From an uncultured Eubacteriales bacterium (GTDB lineage Bacteria; Bacillota; Clostridia; Oscillospirales; Oscillospiraceae): a stretch of 64,000 nucleotides of DNA. The stretch spans positions 2,139,766-2,203,765 of the forward strand of contig LT599017.1 in assembly GCA_900079765.1 (NCBI GenBank), given 5' to 3'. Made by a program: the position numbers and the translations under genes. How positions within the stretch are numbered: the first letter of the stretch is position 1; the number at the start of each line of letters is the position of its first letter. The notes below the pieces were generated by a model. The model was not told the origin of the DNA and did no database searches. It worked only from the letters and a program-made list of their open reading frames with translations. Below, piece after piece: positions 17,859 to 25,084 of the stretch.

Positions 17859-18335
17859 ATGTCAATCGAGCTTGTACGAGAGTTTTTCCGTCCTCTGGGC
17901 CGCGAAGGGGACATTCTGGAGTTTCCGGTCTCCAGCGCCACGGTGGAGCTGGCGGCTCAGGCCGTGGGGTGTGTGCCGGCGCGCATCGCCAAGACCCTCT
18001 CCTTTGCCTTGGACGGCGGGTGCGTCCTGGTGGTATGCGCCGGGGACGCGAAGATCGACAACGGGAAATTCAAGGCCCAGTTCCACACCAAGGCCACCAT
18101 GTTGCTCCCTGAACAGGTATTGGACTTTACAGGCCATGCGGTGGGTGGCGTTTGCCCTTTCGGGGTTACGCGGGAGGACGTGACGGCCTATCTGGACGTC
18201 TCCCTCTTGCGGTTCGAAACTGTCTACCCCGCCGCCGGGTCTTCCAACTCCGCCATCCGCCTTACCTGCGGGGAACTGGCTGAGCTTTCCGGGAGCGCAG
18301 GGTGGGTGGACGTCTGCAAAAACTGGGCAGAATAA
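17859..18335 (+). CDS. YbaK/ProX-family aminoacyl-tRNA deacylase
   Basis: A 158-residue INS/YbaK-fold protein, the family that clears mischarged aminoacyl-tRNAs (for example Cys- or Ala-tRNA-Pro). The conserved lysine is in RIAKTLSFAL, near residue 45, and the glycine-rich GGVCPFG and GSSNSAIRLT loops shape the pocket. Three bases separate it from the preceding thioesterase gene. Which mischarged tRNA it edits is unknown; GGVCPFG is typical of free-standing YbaK-like members in Bacillota. Confidence 0.88.
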   Translation: MSIELVREFFRPLGREGDILEFPVSSATVELAAQAVGCVPARIAKTLSFALDGGCVLVVCAGDAKIDNGKFKAQFHTKATMLLPEQVLDFTGHAVGGVCPFGVTREDVTAYLDVSLLRFETVYPAAGSSNSAIRLTCGELAELSGSAGWVDVCKNWAE

Positions 18336-18352
18336 AAACGAGGTGAGCTTGT

Positions 18353-18940
18353 ATGAAAGAATTTTTCCGAAATATGAAGGTAAACTACCTGGTCTCTTCC
18401 CTTCTGTACATTGCCTTTGGGATGGTAATCCTCCTCTGGCCCGCCGCCACAGGCAGCGTGCTCTGTTTCGCCTTCGGCGGCATTCTGCTGCTGTATGGAG
18501 CCATCAGCATCCTCAGCTTTTTCGTCCACTCCAGCCGCCTGGGGAGCTATCGGCTCGAGCTGGTTTTGGGCGTGGTTGCCGCTGCGGTGGGGGTTCTGTT
18601 CCTCCTTAACCCGGAGTTCGTGCTTTCCATCTTCCCCGTGATCCTGGGGCTTTATATCATCATTGACGCCCTACTCAACCTGAAACGGGCCATTGAACTG
18701 CGTCGGATGGAATACCCCCGCTGGTGGATCGCTCTCCTCCTGACCCTGATTGCCATGGGCCTGGGCGTGCTCATCCTTATGCGGCCCCTCTTCCTGTCCG
18801 ACTTCCTCTTCATGGTCATCGGCGGAGTGCTGATTTACAACGGCCTTGCCGACCTGTGGGCCATCCTGATGCTGGGTCGGGTGGGAAAGGAATTTCGCAA
18901 AAATCATCCCATTGAGGTAGACCCCATCGATATTGAGTGA
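18353..18940 (+). CDS. DUF308 (HdeD-like) membrane protein
   Basis: A 195-residue integral membrane protein with about six hydrophobic spans arranged as repeated pairs, the DUF308 pattern seen in HdeD of E. coli. Typical segments are YIAFGMVILLWP, NPEFVLSIFPVILGLYIIIDALLNL and GVLILMRPLFLSDFLFMVIGGVLIYNGLADL. The C-terminal tail is acidic. Seventeen bases separate it from the YbaK gene and it ends at a strong bidirectional terminator. HdeD is linked to acid resistance at high cell density in E. coli; no such role is shown for Clostridia. Confidence 0.87.
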   Translation: MKEFFRNMKVNYLVSSLLYIAFGMVILLWPAATGSVLCFAFGGILLLYGAISILSFFVHSSRLGSYRLELVLGVVAAAVGVLFLLNPEFVLSIFPVILGLYIIIDALLNLKRAIELRRMEYPRWWIALLLTLIAMGLGVLILMRPLFLSDFLFMVIGGVLIYNGLADLWAILMLGRVGKEFRKNHPIEVDPIDIE

Positions 18941-18942
18941 AC

Positions 18943-18982
18943 AATTAAAAATCCCCTGTCCATCGGACAGGGGATTTTAATT
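18943..18982. terminator. Bidirectional terminator
   Basis: A long near-perfect inverted repeat around loop ATC with A tract left and T tract right, shared by the convergent DUF308 and DUF2344 genes. Confidence 0.88.
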
Positions 18983-19652
18983 ATTCCCAGGGCTGGAAGT
19001 CGGCGTCCAAGACGTCCTTGCGGTAGTAAGAGACAAAATCGGGGGCGGCGGCGGGACACTGGCTGCGGATGGCGGACACCATCAGTTCCGGGTTGAGGCC
19101 GGGGTTCTGGGCGCGGAGCACCGCGTCCACGGTAACGCTATCCCGGCGGCCCTCCACGGTGTATTTGGCGATGAGAGGAATCAAATCCACCTCCACTTGC
19201 CCGCTCTTGGCCTTCTTCGATCGCTTGGACACTACCAGACTCTCCCGGGTGAAAAGCTCTTGGATGGCAGCGGCAGTTCCCACAGGGGTGCCGCTCTCGT
19301 ACTCCAGGGTAATGATATAGTTTACATAAGTCAGCGCTTTCGCCGGCCTCTCAGCCTCGTAGCATTTCTGCACCACGATCCCCTCGGGCAGGGCGGCGTT
19401 TATGCGGCCTGGTACCTCTTCCAGCTGGATTTCCCTCACCAGTTGGAAGTCCAGCACCTCGCACTCGCTGCCAAAGCCCACAGACAGGGGCAGGGGGATA
19501 GAGACGAAGGCATGGGGATTGAATCCCTCGGTATGCTTGATATCGATACCCGCCCGGAGAAAGGCCCGCTGGAAGGTGCCCATCAGATCCAGATGGGAGA
19601 TATACCGGGCCCGGCCCAGCTTAGAAAAGCGTAGTCTATGTTCATTCCGCAT
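18981..19652 (-). CDS. DUF2344 / TIGR03936 radical-SAM-linked protein
   Basis: A 223-residue protein of the TIGR03936 family, which is nearly always paired with a TIGR03960 B12-binding radical SAM gene, as here. RLRFSKLGRARYISHLDLM and KHTEGFNPHAFVSIPLPLSVG are family signatures. The start at 19652 is chosen because the frame further upstream reads through the partner gene; this start overlaps the upstream stop by 11 bases and a GGGAGG site precedes it. Its function is unknown, though in many genomes the pair sits beside ribonuclease G and L21/L27 genes, hinting at RNA modification. Here those neighbours are missing. Confidence 0.88.
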   Translation of the reverse strand: MRNEHRLRFSKLGRARYISHLDLMGTFQRAFLRAGIDIKHTEGFNPHAFVSIPLPLSVGFGSECEVLDFQLVREIQLEEVPGRINAALPEGIVVQKCYEAERPAKALTYVNYIITLEYESGTPVGTAAAIQELFTRESLVVSKRSKKAKSGQVEVDLIPLIAKYTVEGRRDSVTVDAVLRAQNPGLNPELMVSAIRSQCPAAAPDFVSYYRKDVLDADFQPWE

Positions 19653-21483
19653 CGCATTTCCCTCCCGGGCAGAGCAGCTTGTCGGCACCGCAGGCAGTGC
19701 ACTGTTTGCGGCAGTCGGGAGTAACAACCGCCTTGTAGCACTCCTCCCGCTCCCGCCAGAGGAAGTCGGTCCGCACGCCGGTTGTGACGGTGCTCCAAGG
19801 CAGCACCTCTTCCCTGCCCCGCAAGCGGGCGGCATAGAAGTCGGGGTCTATGCCGCACTCCTTAAAGGTGTCCATCCAGCGTCTAAAATCGAAATACTCG
19901 CTCCAGGAGTCGAACTTGGCCCCCTTGCGCCAAGCCGCCTCGATCACGTCGGAGAGCCGCCGGTCTCCTCGGGCAAAGACGGCCTCCAGGTAACTGGTGT
20001 CTGGGTCGTGCCAATTGTAGACGATGGAGCGGCCCGTCATGTGCTCCCGCAGGAGTTTTACCCGTCGCTGGTACTCCTCCATCGTGATCTGTCCCTCCCA
20101 CTGGAAGGCAGTGTGGGGCTTGGGAACGAAGAAGGCGGTGGACACCGTGATACGCACGCCGCGTTTGGGCTCGGTGGTGCTCTCCCGCCAGGTCTTATAG
20201 ACCTTTTCGACCAGGTCCGCGATGCCCAGTACGTCCTCGTCGGTCTCAGTAGGTAAACCCAGCATGAAGTAGAGCTTGACAGCGCTCCACCCGCCGGAGA
20301 AGGCCACGGCACAGGAGTTTAAGATATCCTCCTCGGTGACGTTTTTATTGATGGCGTCCCGCAGACGCTGGGTGCCTGCCTCGGGGGCAAAGGTAAGGCC
20401 GCTCTTCTTCCCCCGCTGGAGGCGGTGCATGAGGCCCATAGAAAAGTTATCCGCCCGAAGGGAGGGCAGGGATAGGTTGACCCCGTTGGGCTCGCAGAAA
20501 CTCACCAGGCCGTCGCACAGCTGCTCCAAATAGCGGTAGTCACTGGTAGAAAGGCTGGAGAGGGTCATTTCCTGATAGCCCGAGGCACGGCAGGACTCCT
20601 CCCCATACTGGACCAGCAGCTCCGGGCTGCGAGAGCGAACGGGCCGGTAGGCGTATCCCGCCTGGCAGAAGCGGCAGCCACGGATACAGCCGCGGAAGAC
20701 CTCCAGAGTCACCCTGTCATGGACGATCTCGGTAGAGGGAACAATGGTTTTGGCTGGAAAATAAGAGTGCTCAAAGTCCTGGACGATGCGCTTTGTAACC
20801 ACCGGGGGCACATCCTCCAGGGGCGTAATGGCGGCGACGGTGCCATCCTCGTTGTAGCTCACATCATAGAGGGAAGGCACATAGATGCCGGGGATCTGGG
20901 CTGCGGCGGCAAGGAATTCCTCTTTACTCCATTCCTCAACCTTGGCCCTGCGGTAAAGCTCCAGCAGCTCCACCGATACCTCCTCACCCTCACCCAGGGA
21001 GACCACGTCCACAAAGGGCGCCAGGGGCTCGATATTGAAGGCACAAGTCCCCCCTGCCACAACGATAGGGCTGAGGCCCCGGCGCTCCTTGGCCCGGACG
21101 GGCAGACCTGCCAAGTCCAGCATATTGAGAACGTTGGTGTACGCCATCTCATAGCCCAGGGAGAACCCGATCAGGTCGAAGTCGGAGATAGGGTCTCCGC
21201 TCTCAAGGCCGTAAAGGAGAATCCCTTCACGGCGCAACTCCTCCTCCATGTCCCCCCACGGAGCAAAGGCCCGCTCACACCAGCACCAGGGCAGATCGTT
21301 CATCACCCCGTACAGGATGCGCATACCTAAGTTGGACATGCCAATCTCATAGGTATCGGGGAAACAGAGGGCGTAGCGCACCTCCACCGCACGGGGATCC
21401 TTGACCACCGCGTTATATTCGCCGCCCGTATAGCGGGCGGGTTTCTGCACCCGTGGGAGGATGCGCTCTAAGCTCCGGTCCAT
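19642..21483 (-). CDS. B12-binding-domain radical SAM protein (TIGR03960)
   Basis: A 613-residue radical SAM enzyme. The N-terminal third resembles a cobalamin-binding-like domain (SNLGMRILYGVMND, LIGFSLGYEMAYTNVLNML). The [4Fe-4S] motif CX3CX2C is at cysteines 266, 270 and 273 in FRGCIRGCRFCQAG. TFAPEAGTQRLRDAINK and KLYFMLGLPTETDEDV are TIGR03960 signatures. The C-terminus has a second cysteine cluster (CRKQCTACG) that may hold another metal centre. It is overlapped by the TIGR03936 gene, so the two act together. The substrate is not known. Confidence 0.92.
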   Translation of the reverse strand: MDRSLERILPRVQKPARYTGGEYNAVVKDPRAVEVRYALCFPDTYEIGMSNLGMRILYGVMNDLPWCWCERAFAPWGDMEEELRREGILLYGLESGDPISDFDLIGFSLGYEMAYTNVLNMLDLAGLPVRAKERRGLSPIVVAGGTCAFNIEPLAPFVDVVSLGEGEEVSVELLELYRRAKVEEWSKEEFLAAAAQIPGIYVPSLYDVSYNEDGTVAAITPLEDVPPVVTKRIVQDFEHSYFPAKTIVPSTEIVHDRVTLEVFRGCIRGCRFCQAGYAYRPVRSRSPELLVQYGEESCRASGYQEMTLSSLSTSDYRYLEQLCDGLVSFCEPNGVNLSLPSLRADNFSMGLMHRLQRGKKSGLTFAPEAGTQRLRDAINKNVTEEDILNSCAVAFSGGWSAVKLYFMLGLPTETDEDVLGIADLVEKVYKTWRESTTEPKRGVRITVSTAFFVPKPHTAFQWEGQITMEEYQRRVKLLREHMTGRSIVYNWHDPDTSYLEAVFARGDRRLSDVIEAAWRKGAKFDSWSEYFDFRRWMDTFKECGIDPDFYAARLRGREEVLPWSTVTTGVRTDFLWREREECYKAVVTPDCRKQCTACGADKLLCPGGKCDAE

Positions 21484-21584
21484 GACAAAACTCCTATCTT
21501 TTCGCGTCCCTCTATTCTACCCGCTATCGTCCTGCTTGGCAAGCCAAATTTACGCCCTTTTGAGCGACAAGCTAAAGATAACAC

Positions 21585-21614
21585 TTGACTTTCTCCCATT
21601 AACTTATTTATCAT
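21585..21614 (+). promoter_or_regulatory. Promoter of ridA
   Basis: TTGACT (21585-21590), 18 bases, TATCAT (21609-21614). Confidence 0.6.
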
Positions 21615-21663
21615 ATAAGATATGACAGCCCCAAATGGCAAAAAGAAAGGAAGTTTTTACGCT

Positions 21664-22044
21664 ATGAGCAAGACTGTTATCTCCGCCGAGAACGCCCCCA
21701 AGGCCATCGGCCCCTATTCCCAGGCTATTTCCGCCAACGGGGTGCTGGCCACCTCCGGCCAGCTCCCCATTAACCCCGCCACCGGCAAAATCGTGGAGGG
21801 CGACATCAAGGCCCAGACCGAGCAGTGCTTCAAGAACATCAAGGCTATCCTGGCCGCCGCCGGCCTGACCGTGGACAACATCATCAAGACTACTGTATTT
21901 CTGGCTGACATCGCCGATTTCGCCGCTATGAATGAGGTGTACGCTCAGAACATCACCTCCGATTTCCCCGCCCGTAGCGCCTTCCAGGTCGCCGCCCTCC
22001 CCATGGGCGCGAAGGTGGAGATCGAGACCCTCTGCGCGGTGTAA
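21664..22044 (+). CDS. ridA: RidA-family enamine/imine deaminase
   Basis: A 126-residue RidA (YjgF) protein, a trimeric deaminase that hydrolyses reactive 2-aminoacrylate and related imines formed by PLP enzymes. IGPYSQAI, the GQLPINPATG segment and PARSAFQVAALPMGAKVEIE, with the arginine that binds the substrate carboxylate, match the family along its whole length. ATG 21664 with GGAAG ten bases upstream is preferred; an in-frame ATG at 21622 lies too near the promoter. It is monocistronic and followed by an unusually long hairpin. Confidence 0.96.
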   Translation: MSKTVISAENAPKAIGPYSQAISANGVLATSGQLPINPATGKIVEGDIKAQTEQCFKNIKAILAAAGLTVDNIIKTTVFLADIADFAAMNEVYAQNITSDFPARSAFQVAALPMGAKVEIETLCAV

Positions 22045-22050
22045 ATTTAA

Positions 22051-22101
22051 GATTGCATATAAAAAGAACAGGCCACCAGCCTGTTCTTTTTATATGCAAT
22101 C
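22051..22101 (+). terminator. Very long perfect terminator hairpin after ridA
   Basis: Bases 22051-22073 pair without mismatch to 22079-22101 (23 bp) around a five-base loop, with a five-base T run inside the right arm. Confidence 0.75.
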
Positions 22102-22270
22102 ATTTAGATAAGGACTTCACCTTGCCGGAGTGTAGACGCCGTATTGAATACTCTCGGAGCTTTCGGGGTCTTCGCTGCCAAGATAAGCATCGGAGCGCCA
22201 TTTATCGGGCGTTCTTTGTAAACGCGACAACACTTGTTATACTTATGCAAAGCATAAAGGGGAGTATATT

Positions 22271-22640
22271 ATGAAGTTTAAAGAAAGAGCTAAACATTTA
22301 AAAATAGATACCCCGCTATCTTCATAGCTCTAAAGAAAAAAGAGACACCGACAATAGCAAAAGTTCTTGCTGGTATAACAATTATTTATGCTTTATCTCC
22401 GATTGACCTGATACCAGATTTTATACCCGTGTTGGGTTATTTAGGCGACGTAATTATATTGCCTAGTCTTGTTGTGCTGACAATAAGATTGATTCCGCCT
22501 GATATATTTGCAGAATGTCGTATTTGCGCTGAAGGATTATGGGAAGGGGAAAATCGAAAAAATGGTATTTCGCCTTGCCAATCGTGGCAATATGGTTATT
22601 CGTGATTTATGTAATTATAAAAATGATATGGTTTAGATAA
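22271..22640 (+). pseudogene. DUF1232 (YkvA-like) membrane protein, frameshifted
   Basis: The ATG at 22271 has an AAAGGGGAG site and encodes MKFKERAKHLKID before running into stops. From about 22305 a shifted frame continues PAIFIALKKKETP, then ITIIYALSPIDLIPDFIPVLG and VVLTIRLIPPDI, the core of DUF1232 proteins. Near 22550 a second shift is needed to read the expected C-terminal membrane span, ending at TAA 22638-22640. Two indels therefore break a gene that would otherwise be about 120 residues. The stretch is AT-rich, like a transferred or decaying segment. Sequencing error is possible, but two events make true decay more likely. Confidence 0.8.
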
Positions 22641-22793
22641 TACATATTTCAATCCGCGGTAGCGATATGCTGCAAATAAAAAGCTCCCCAACCGGTTCAA
22701 CGCCAAGTGGGAACTAATCCATATAGAAGCTATGAGGAAGCAATATCGGTGCTTTGCGAGTTCCGGCCCTCAATTACCAATAAAAACTATCGG

Positions 22794-23780
22794 CTATTCC
22801 TTTGGGGAGTCATGACAACATCCATAATTTAAAACCAACCAGGCAGATACACCCGCATGATCAGAAGGCCAGAGACCAGTAAATGTTCGATCATCTTGCC
22901 CATCTCCTACCAAATGCGCCCTAATTGGTTTCCAGCCATTTTTGAACAAAATAAAGTCTATCCTTCTGTTTAACCCGGACGCTGCGTTTAGAAGATCAGG
23001 AGCCTGACAACAGGTAAATCCAGGCCCTATACCGACCTCTTTCCATACATCTTGAAAACCTGCGTTGATAAATATCCCGTACGTTGGTGTTTCGCTGCCA
23101 TCGGCGTTTGAATTTATATCACCCGCAATAATAACGGGCATCTTTGTATTGGCAGGTCCCGCCAATAATTCCAACGCCTGTTCAACCTGAATGTCAGGAG
23201 CGGCGGGCTCCAGATGAGTGTTTATCATCCTGAAAATATTGTCGTCCAACTCAGCGTCAACGGAAGACCAGCCTCGGAGTATAACAAATGGTTGTCCTGC
23301 GATCTGTACAGTTAGATTGGCTTTATAATTGGCCTCTTGCTTATTAACTATACTATGCTCATATTTTTTGTGGACCAATATTGTGTCCCGATCCAAAAAG
23401 CGAACCAAATTTCCATTGCTGTCTGGAAGTTCCGCAGTAAAATTCTGATTTTCAGTAGCGACTTTGTATTCTATCCCCATTTCCTCCAGCTCAAAAAGCA
23501 ATAATTGTATGAAGTCATAGGTAACTACTTGAAAATTCGGGATTACTAGTTGCCACAACTCCGCTTCTTGCAGTCCGATAAGGCTGGGTTTCTTCAAAGC
23601 GATTTCACAAGCGATTTTCTTCACTCGAGCAAGAAAATTGGTCGCCAGAAATTGGCGAAACACTTCGGTTACCCTTTCGGGGAGTAGCGCTGGCGGAGCG
23701 ATTACTATTGGTGTAAAATCCGCACCACTATAAATATTCCAAGTGAGAGAAGAACGACAAAAGTCTTCTTTATATCTCAT
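22794..23780 (-). CDS. Endonuclease/exonuclease/phosphatase (EEP) family protein
   Basis: A 328-residue hydrolase of the DNase I-like superfamily. The ordered motifs are LTWNIYSG near the N-terminus, GLQEAEL (catalytic glutamate), NTHLE, AGDINSN (metal and catalytic aspartate/asparagine), RRIDFILF and WPSDHAGV (catalytic histidine). Members cleave phosphodiesters in DNA, RNA, lipids or small molecules, so the substrate is open. There is no signal peptide, pointing to the cytoplasm. Base composition is lower in GC than the flanking housekeeping genes. It stands alone on the minus strand between a pseudogene and a VOC gene. Confidence 0.85.
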   Translation of the reverse strand: MRYKEDFCRSSLTWNIYSGADFTPIVIAPPALLPERVTEVFRQFLATNFLARVKKIACEIALKKPSLIGLQEAELWQLVIPNFQVVTYDFIQLLLFELEEMGIEYKVATENQNFTAELPDSNGNLVRFLDRDTILVHKKYEHSIVNKQEANYKANLTVQIAGQPFVILRGWSSVDAELDDNIFRMINTHLEPAAPDIQVEQALELLAGPANTKMPVIIAGDINSNADGSETPTYGIFINAGFQDVWKEVGIGPGFTCCQAPDLLNAASGLNRRIDFILFKNGWKPIRAHLVGDGQDDRTFTGLWPSDHAGVSAWLVLNYGCCHDSPKE

Positions 23781-24001
23781 CTGTCCATCAGCTCCAAATT
23801 TACCAATCTAATACCATATACCTTAAGCCTGTGCCCCCACATTAACAGTATATTCCCAGTTGTAAAAAAAGAAACGCTCCGCCCCAGCTGCAGTCCATGG
23901 CGAGGTCTGGAGGATAACGCTCTCGTGCGGGCCGGGATGCTGGGCAAGAGGGGAAGTGTCCGGAGACAGCCGAGGGGGGTAAGCCCCTCTATTATTGTTC
24001 T

Positions 24002-24029
24002 TTGCATGAGCATGACGATATGGTATACT
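24002..24029 (+). promoter_or_regulatory. Promoter of the VOC gene
   Basis: TTGCAT (24002-24007), 16 bases, TGG-TATACT (24024-24029), an extended -10 type promoter. Confidence 0.6.
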
Positions 24030-24104
24030 CTGGTAAAGTCAATTTATATTTTACATAGTTAGCAAAGGTAAGATGCACCATATCCATATTACTTAGGAGG
24101 ATAT

Positions 24105-24488
24105 ATGACTAGATCAATGATGCAAGCGTATGTCACAAAAAGCGACGAAGCCGTGTCTCTTTACCAAAAGGCTTTCGGTGCTGCTCTCGTCAGCAGTTAT
24201 CCAAATGCTGATGGGACATTTTTTCATGCAGAACTTGACATTCAAGGAGAAATCTTAGCCGTTGCAGAACGAAATTCAGATTATGCCATAGCAGGTAAAA
24301 CGATTACCGGTAACGTAATGCAGTTTTGTTTGCAATATGGAGAAGGAAATGAAGATTTGCTAGAGAAAGCATATGAAGTTTTAAAAACAGATGCTATAAT
24401 TCTCATGCCACTTGCACCATGCGAATATAGTCCCCTGATGGCAGATTTCATTGATAAATATGGCATCAGATGGTGCTTGTTTGTATAA
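24105..24488 (+). CDS. VOC-superfamily (PhnB-like) protein
   Basis: A 127-residue vicinal-oxygen-chelate fold protein. AVSLYQKAFGAALVSSYPNADG is the typical first beta-alpha-beta unit of PhnB/glyoxalase-like proteins; the rest matches the fold, but the second half is short and the metal ligands cannot be assigned with confidence. Members act in small-molecule isomerisation, resistance or unknown roles. The start follows TTAGGAGGATAT. It lies in the AT-rich accessory stretch, monocistronic, 112 bases before the tRNA-Gly 3' end. No specific substrate is proposed. Confidence 0.78.
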   Translation: MTRSMMQAYVTKSDEAVSLYQKAFGAALVSSYPNADGTFFHAELDIQGEILAVAERNSDYAIAGKTITGNVMQFCLQYGEGNEDLLEKAYEVLKTDAIILMPLAPCEYSPLMADFIDKYGIRWCLFV

Positions 24489-24560
24489 TGCGACTTTTTG
24501 AGACAAAGTGAGCATAACTTGAAGTAAACACATTGAATCGGGCGTGGATCTGTACCGAAA

Positions 24561-24600
24561 CAAGAAATCCCCAGAACCGTTGGGTTCTGGGGATTTCTTG
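24561..24600 (-). terminator. Terminator abutting tRNA-Gly
   Basis: A perfect 18-bp stem with loop GTTG ends at 24600, directly next to the encoded CCA end of the tRNA, on the downstream side in minus orientation. Confidence 0.8.
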
Positions 24601-24674
24601 TGGAGCAGGTAAAGGGAATCGAACCCTCATATTCAGCTTGGGAAGCTGACGTTCTGCCACTGAACTATACCTGC
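24601..24674 (-). tRNA. tRNA-Gly(CCC)
   Basis: The minus strand folds as a full cloverleaf: acceptor GCAGGTA with TACCTGC, anticodon stem TCAGC/GCTGA around loop TTCCCAA (anticodon CCC, glycine codon GGG), a T arm with TTCGATT, and an encoded CCA end. Confidence 0.96.
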
Positions 24675-24693
24675 GTCTTAATGCGACTTTGAT

Positions 24694-24722
24694 AGTATAG
24701 CACACCTTTCCTCAATTGGCAA
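24694..24722 (-). promoter_or_regulatory. Promoter of tRNA-Gly
   Basis: On the minus strand TTGCCA (24717-24722), 17 bases, TATACT (24694-24699). Confidence 0.75.
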
Positions 24723-24790
24723 GGCGAATTTTCATTCGGCGTATTTTACAAATTATTTACTTATGCTTTATAAACTCCGCCAATTGACGC

Positions 24791-24819
24791 TTGCATTTTC
24801 TTAAAAACCGTGGTATGAT
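24791..24819 (+). promoter_or_regulatory. Promoter of the 27-residue small gene
   Basis: TTGCAT (24791-24796), 17 bases ending in TGG, TATGAT (24814-24819): an extended -10 promoter about 35 bases ahead of the ORF. Confidence 0.65.
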
Positions 24820-24854
24820 ATGGTCACAACAGAAGAAAGGAGGTACTGTGCAGT

Positions 24855-24938
24855 ATGTTTTACAAGGGCATCCATAGCGCGGATGTCGACGACTTGATTT
24901 TTGGTTCCGATAGTTCCATTGTCATCAGCGATCGATAA
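24855..24938 (+). CDS. Unrecognised 27-residue small protein gene
   Basis: ATG 24855 follows AAAGGAGGT by ten bases and opens a 27-codon frame ending at TAA 24938. The peptide begins MFYKGIHSADVDDLIFG and ends SSIVISDR; it has no membrane span and is slightly acidic. The unit is complete: an extended -10 promoter at 24791-24819, the ribosome site, the ORF and a strong terminator at 24958-24987. This makes it much more than a chance ORF. It does not resemble a toxin, leader peptide or ribosomal protein that I recognise. It converges on a cysteine-rich unknown gene. It could also be a small RNA that happens to carry an ORF. Confidence 0.55.
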   Translation: MFYKGIHSADVDDLIFGSDSSIVISDR

Positions 24939-24957
24939 ATCCGTGCAGCAGAGAGTA

Positions 24958-24987
24958 CCACACCATAGGGTGTGGCTTTTTTGTTTT
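24958..24987 (+). terminator. Terminator of the small gene
   Basis: CCACACC / GGTGTGG with loop ATAG, followed by CTTTTTTGTTTTT. Confidence 0.85.
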
Positions 24988-25030
24988 TATAAATAGAAAA
25001 CCACTCTCGCGGCCTGCCGATACGGCAGGC

Positions 25031-25074
25031 CAAAAAGCTGGTGCTGCGGAATTACCCGCAGCACCAGCTTTTTG
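25031..25074 (-). terminator. Terminator of the cysteine-rich gene
   Basis: A perfect 19-bp stem (25031-25049 with 25056-25074) with A/T-rich flanks, 10 bases past the stop codon. Confidence 0.82.
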
Positions 25075-25084
25075 TATATTGGGG

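Noticed and set aside
22053-22274. 73-codon plus-strand frame after ridA
   Set aside because: It begins inside the ridA terminator stem and matches no family.
23820-24000. Group II intron 3' end
   Set aside because: No recognisable domain V sequence and no reverse transcriptase nearby.
23777-24013. 78-codon minus-strand frame upstream of the EEP gene
   Set aside because: No ribosome site, no domain, and it crosses a folded GC-rich patch; not annotated as a gene.
24466-24705. 79-codon minus-strand frame over tRNA-Gly
   Set aside because: It is the tRNA and its terminator read as protein.
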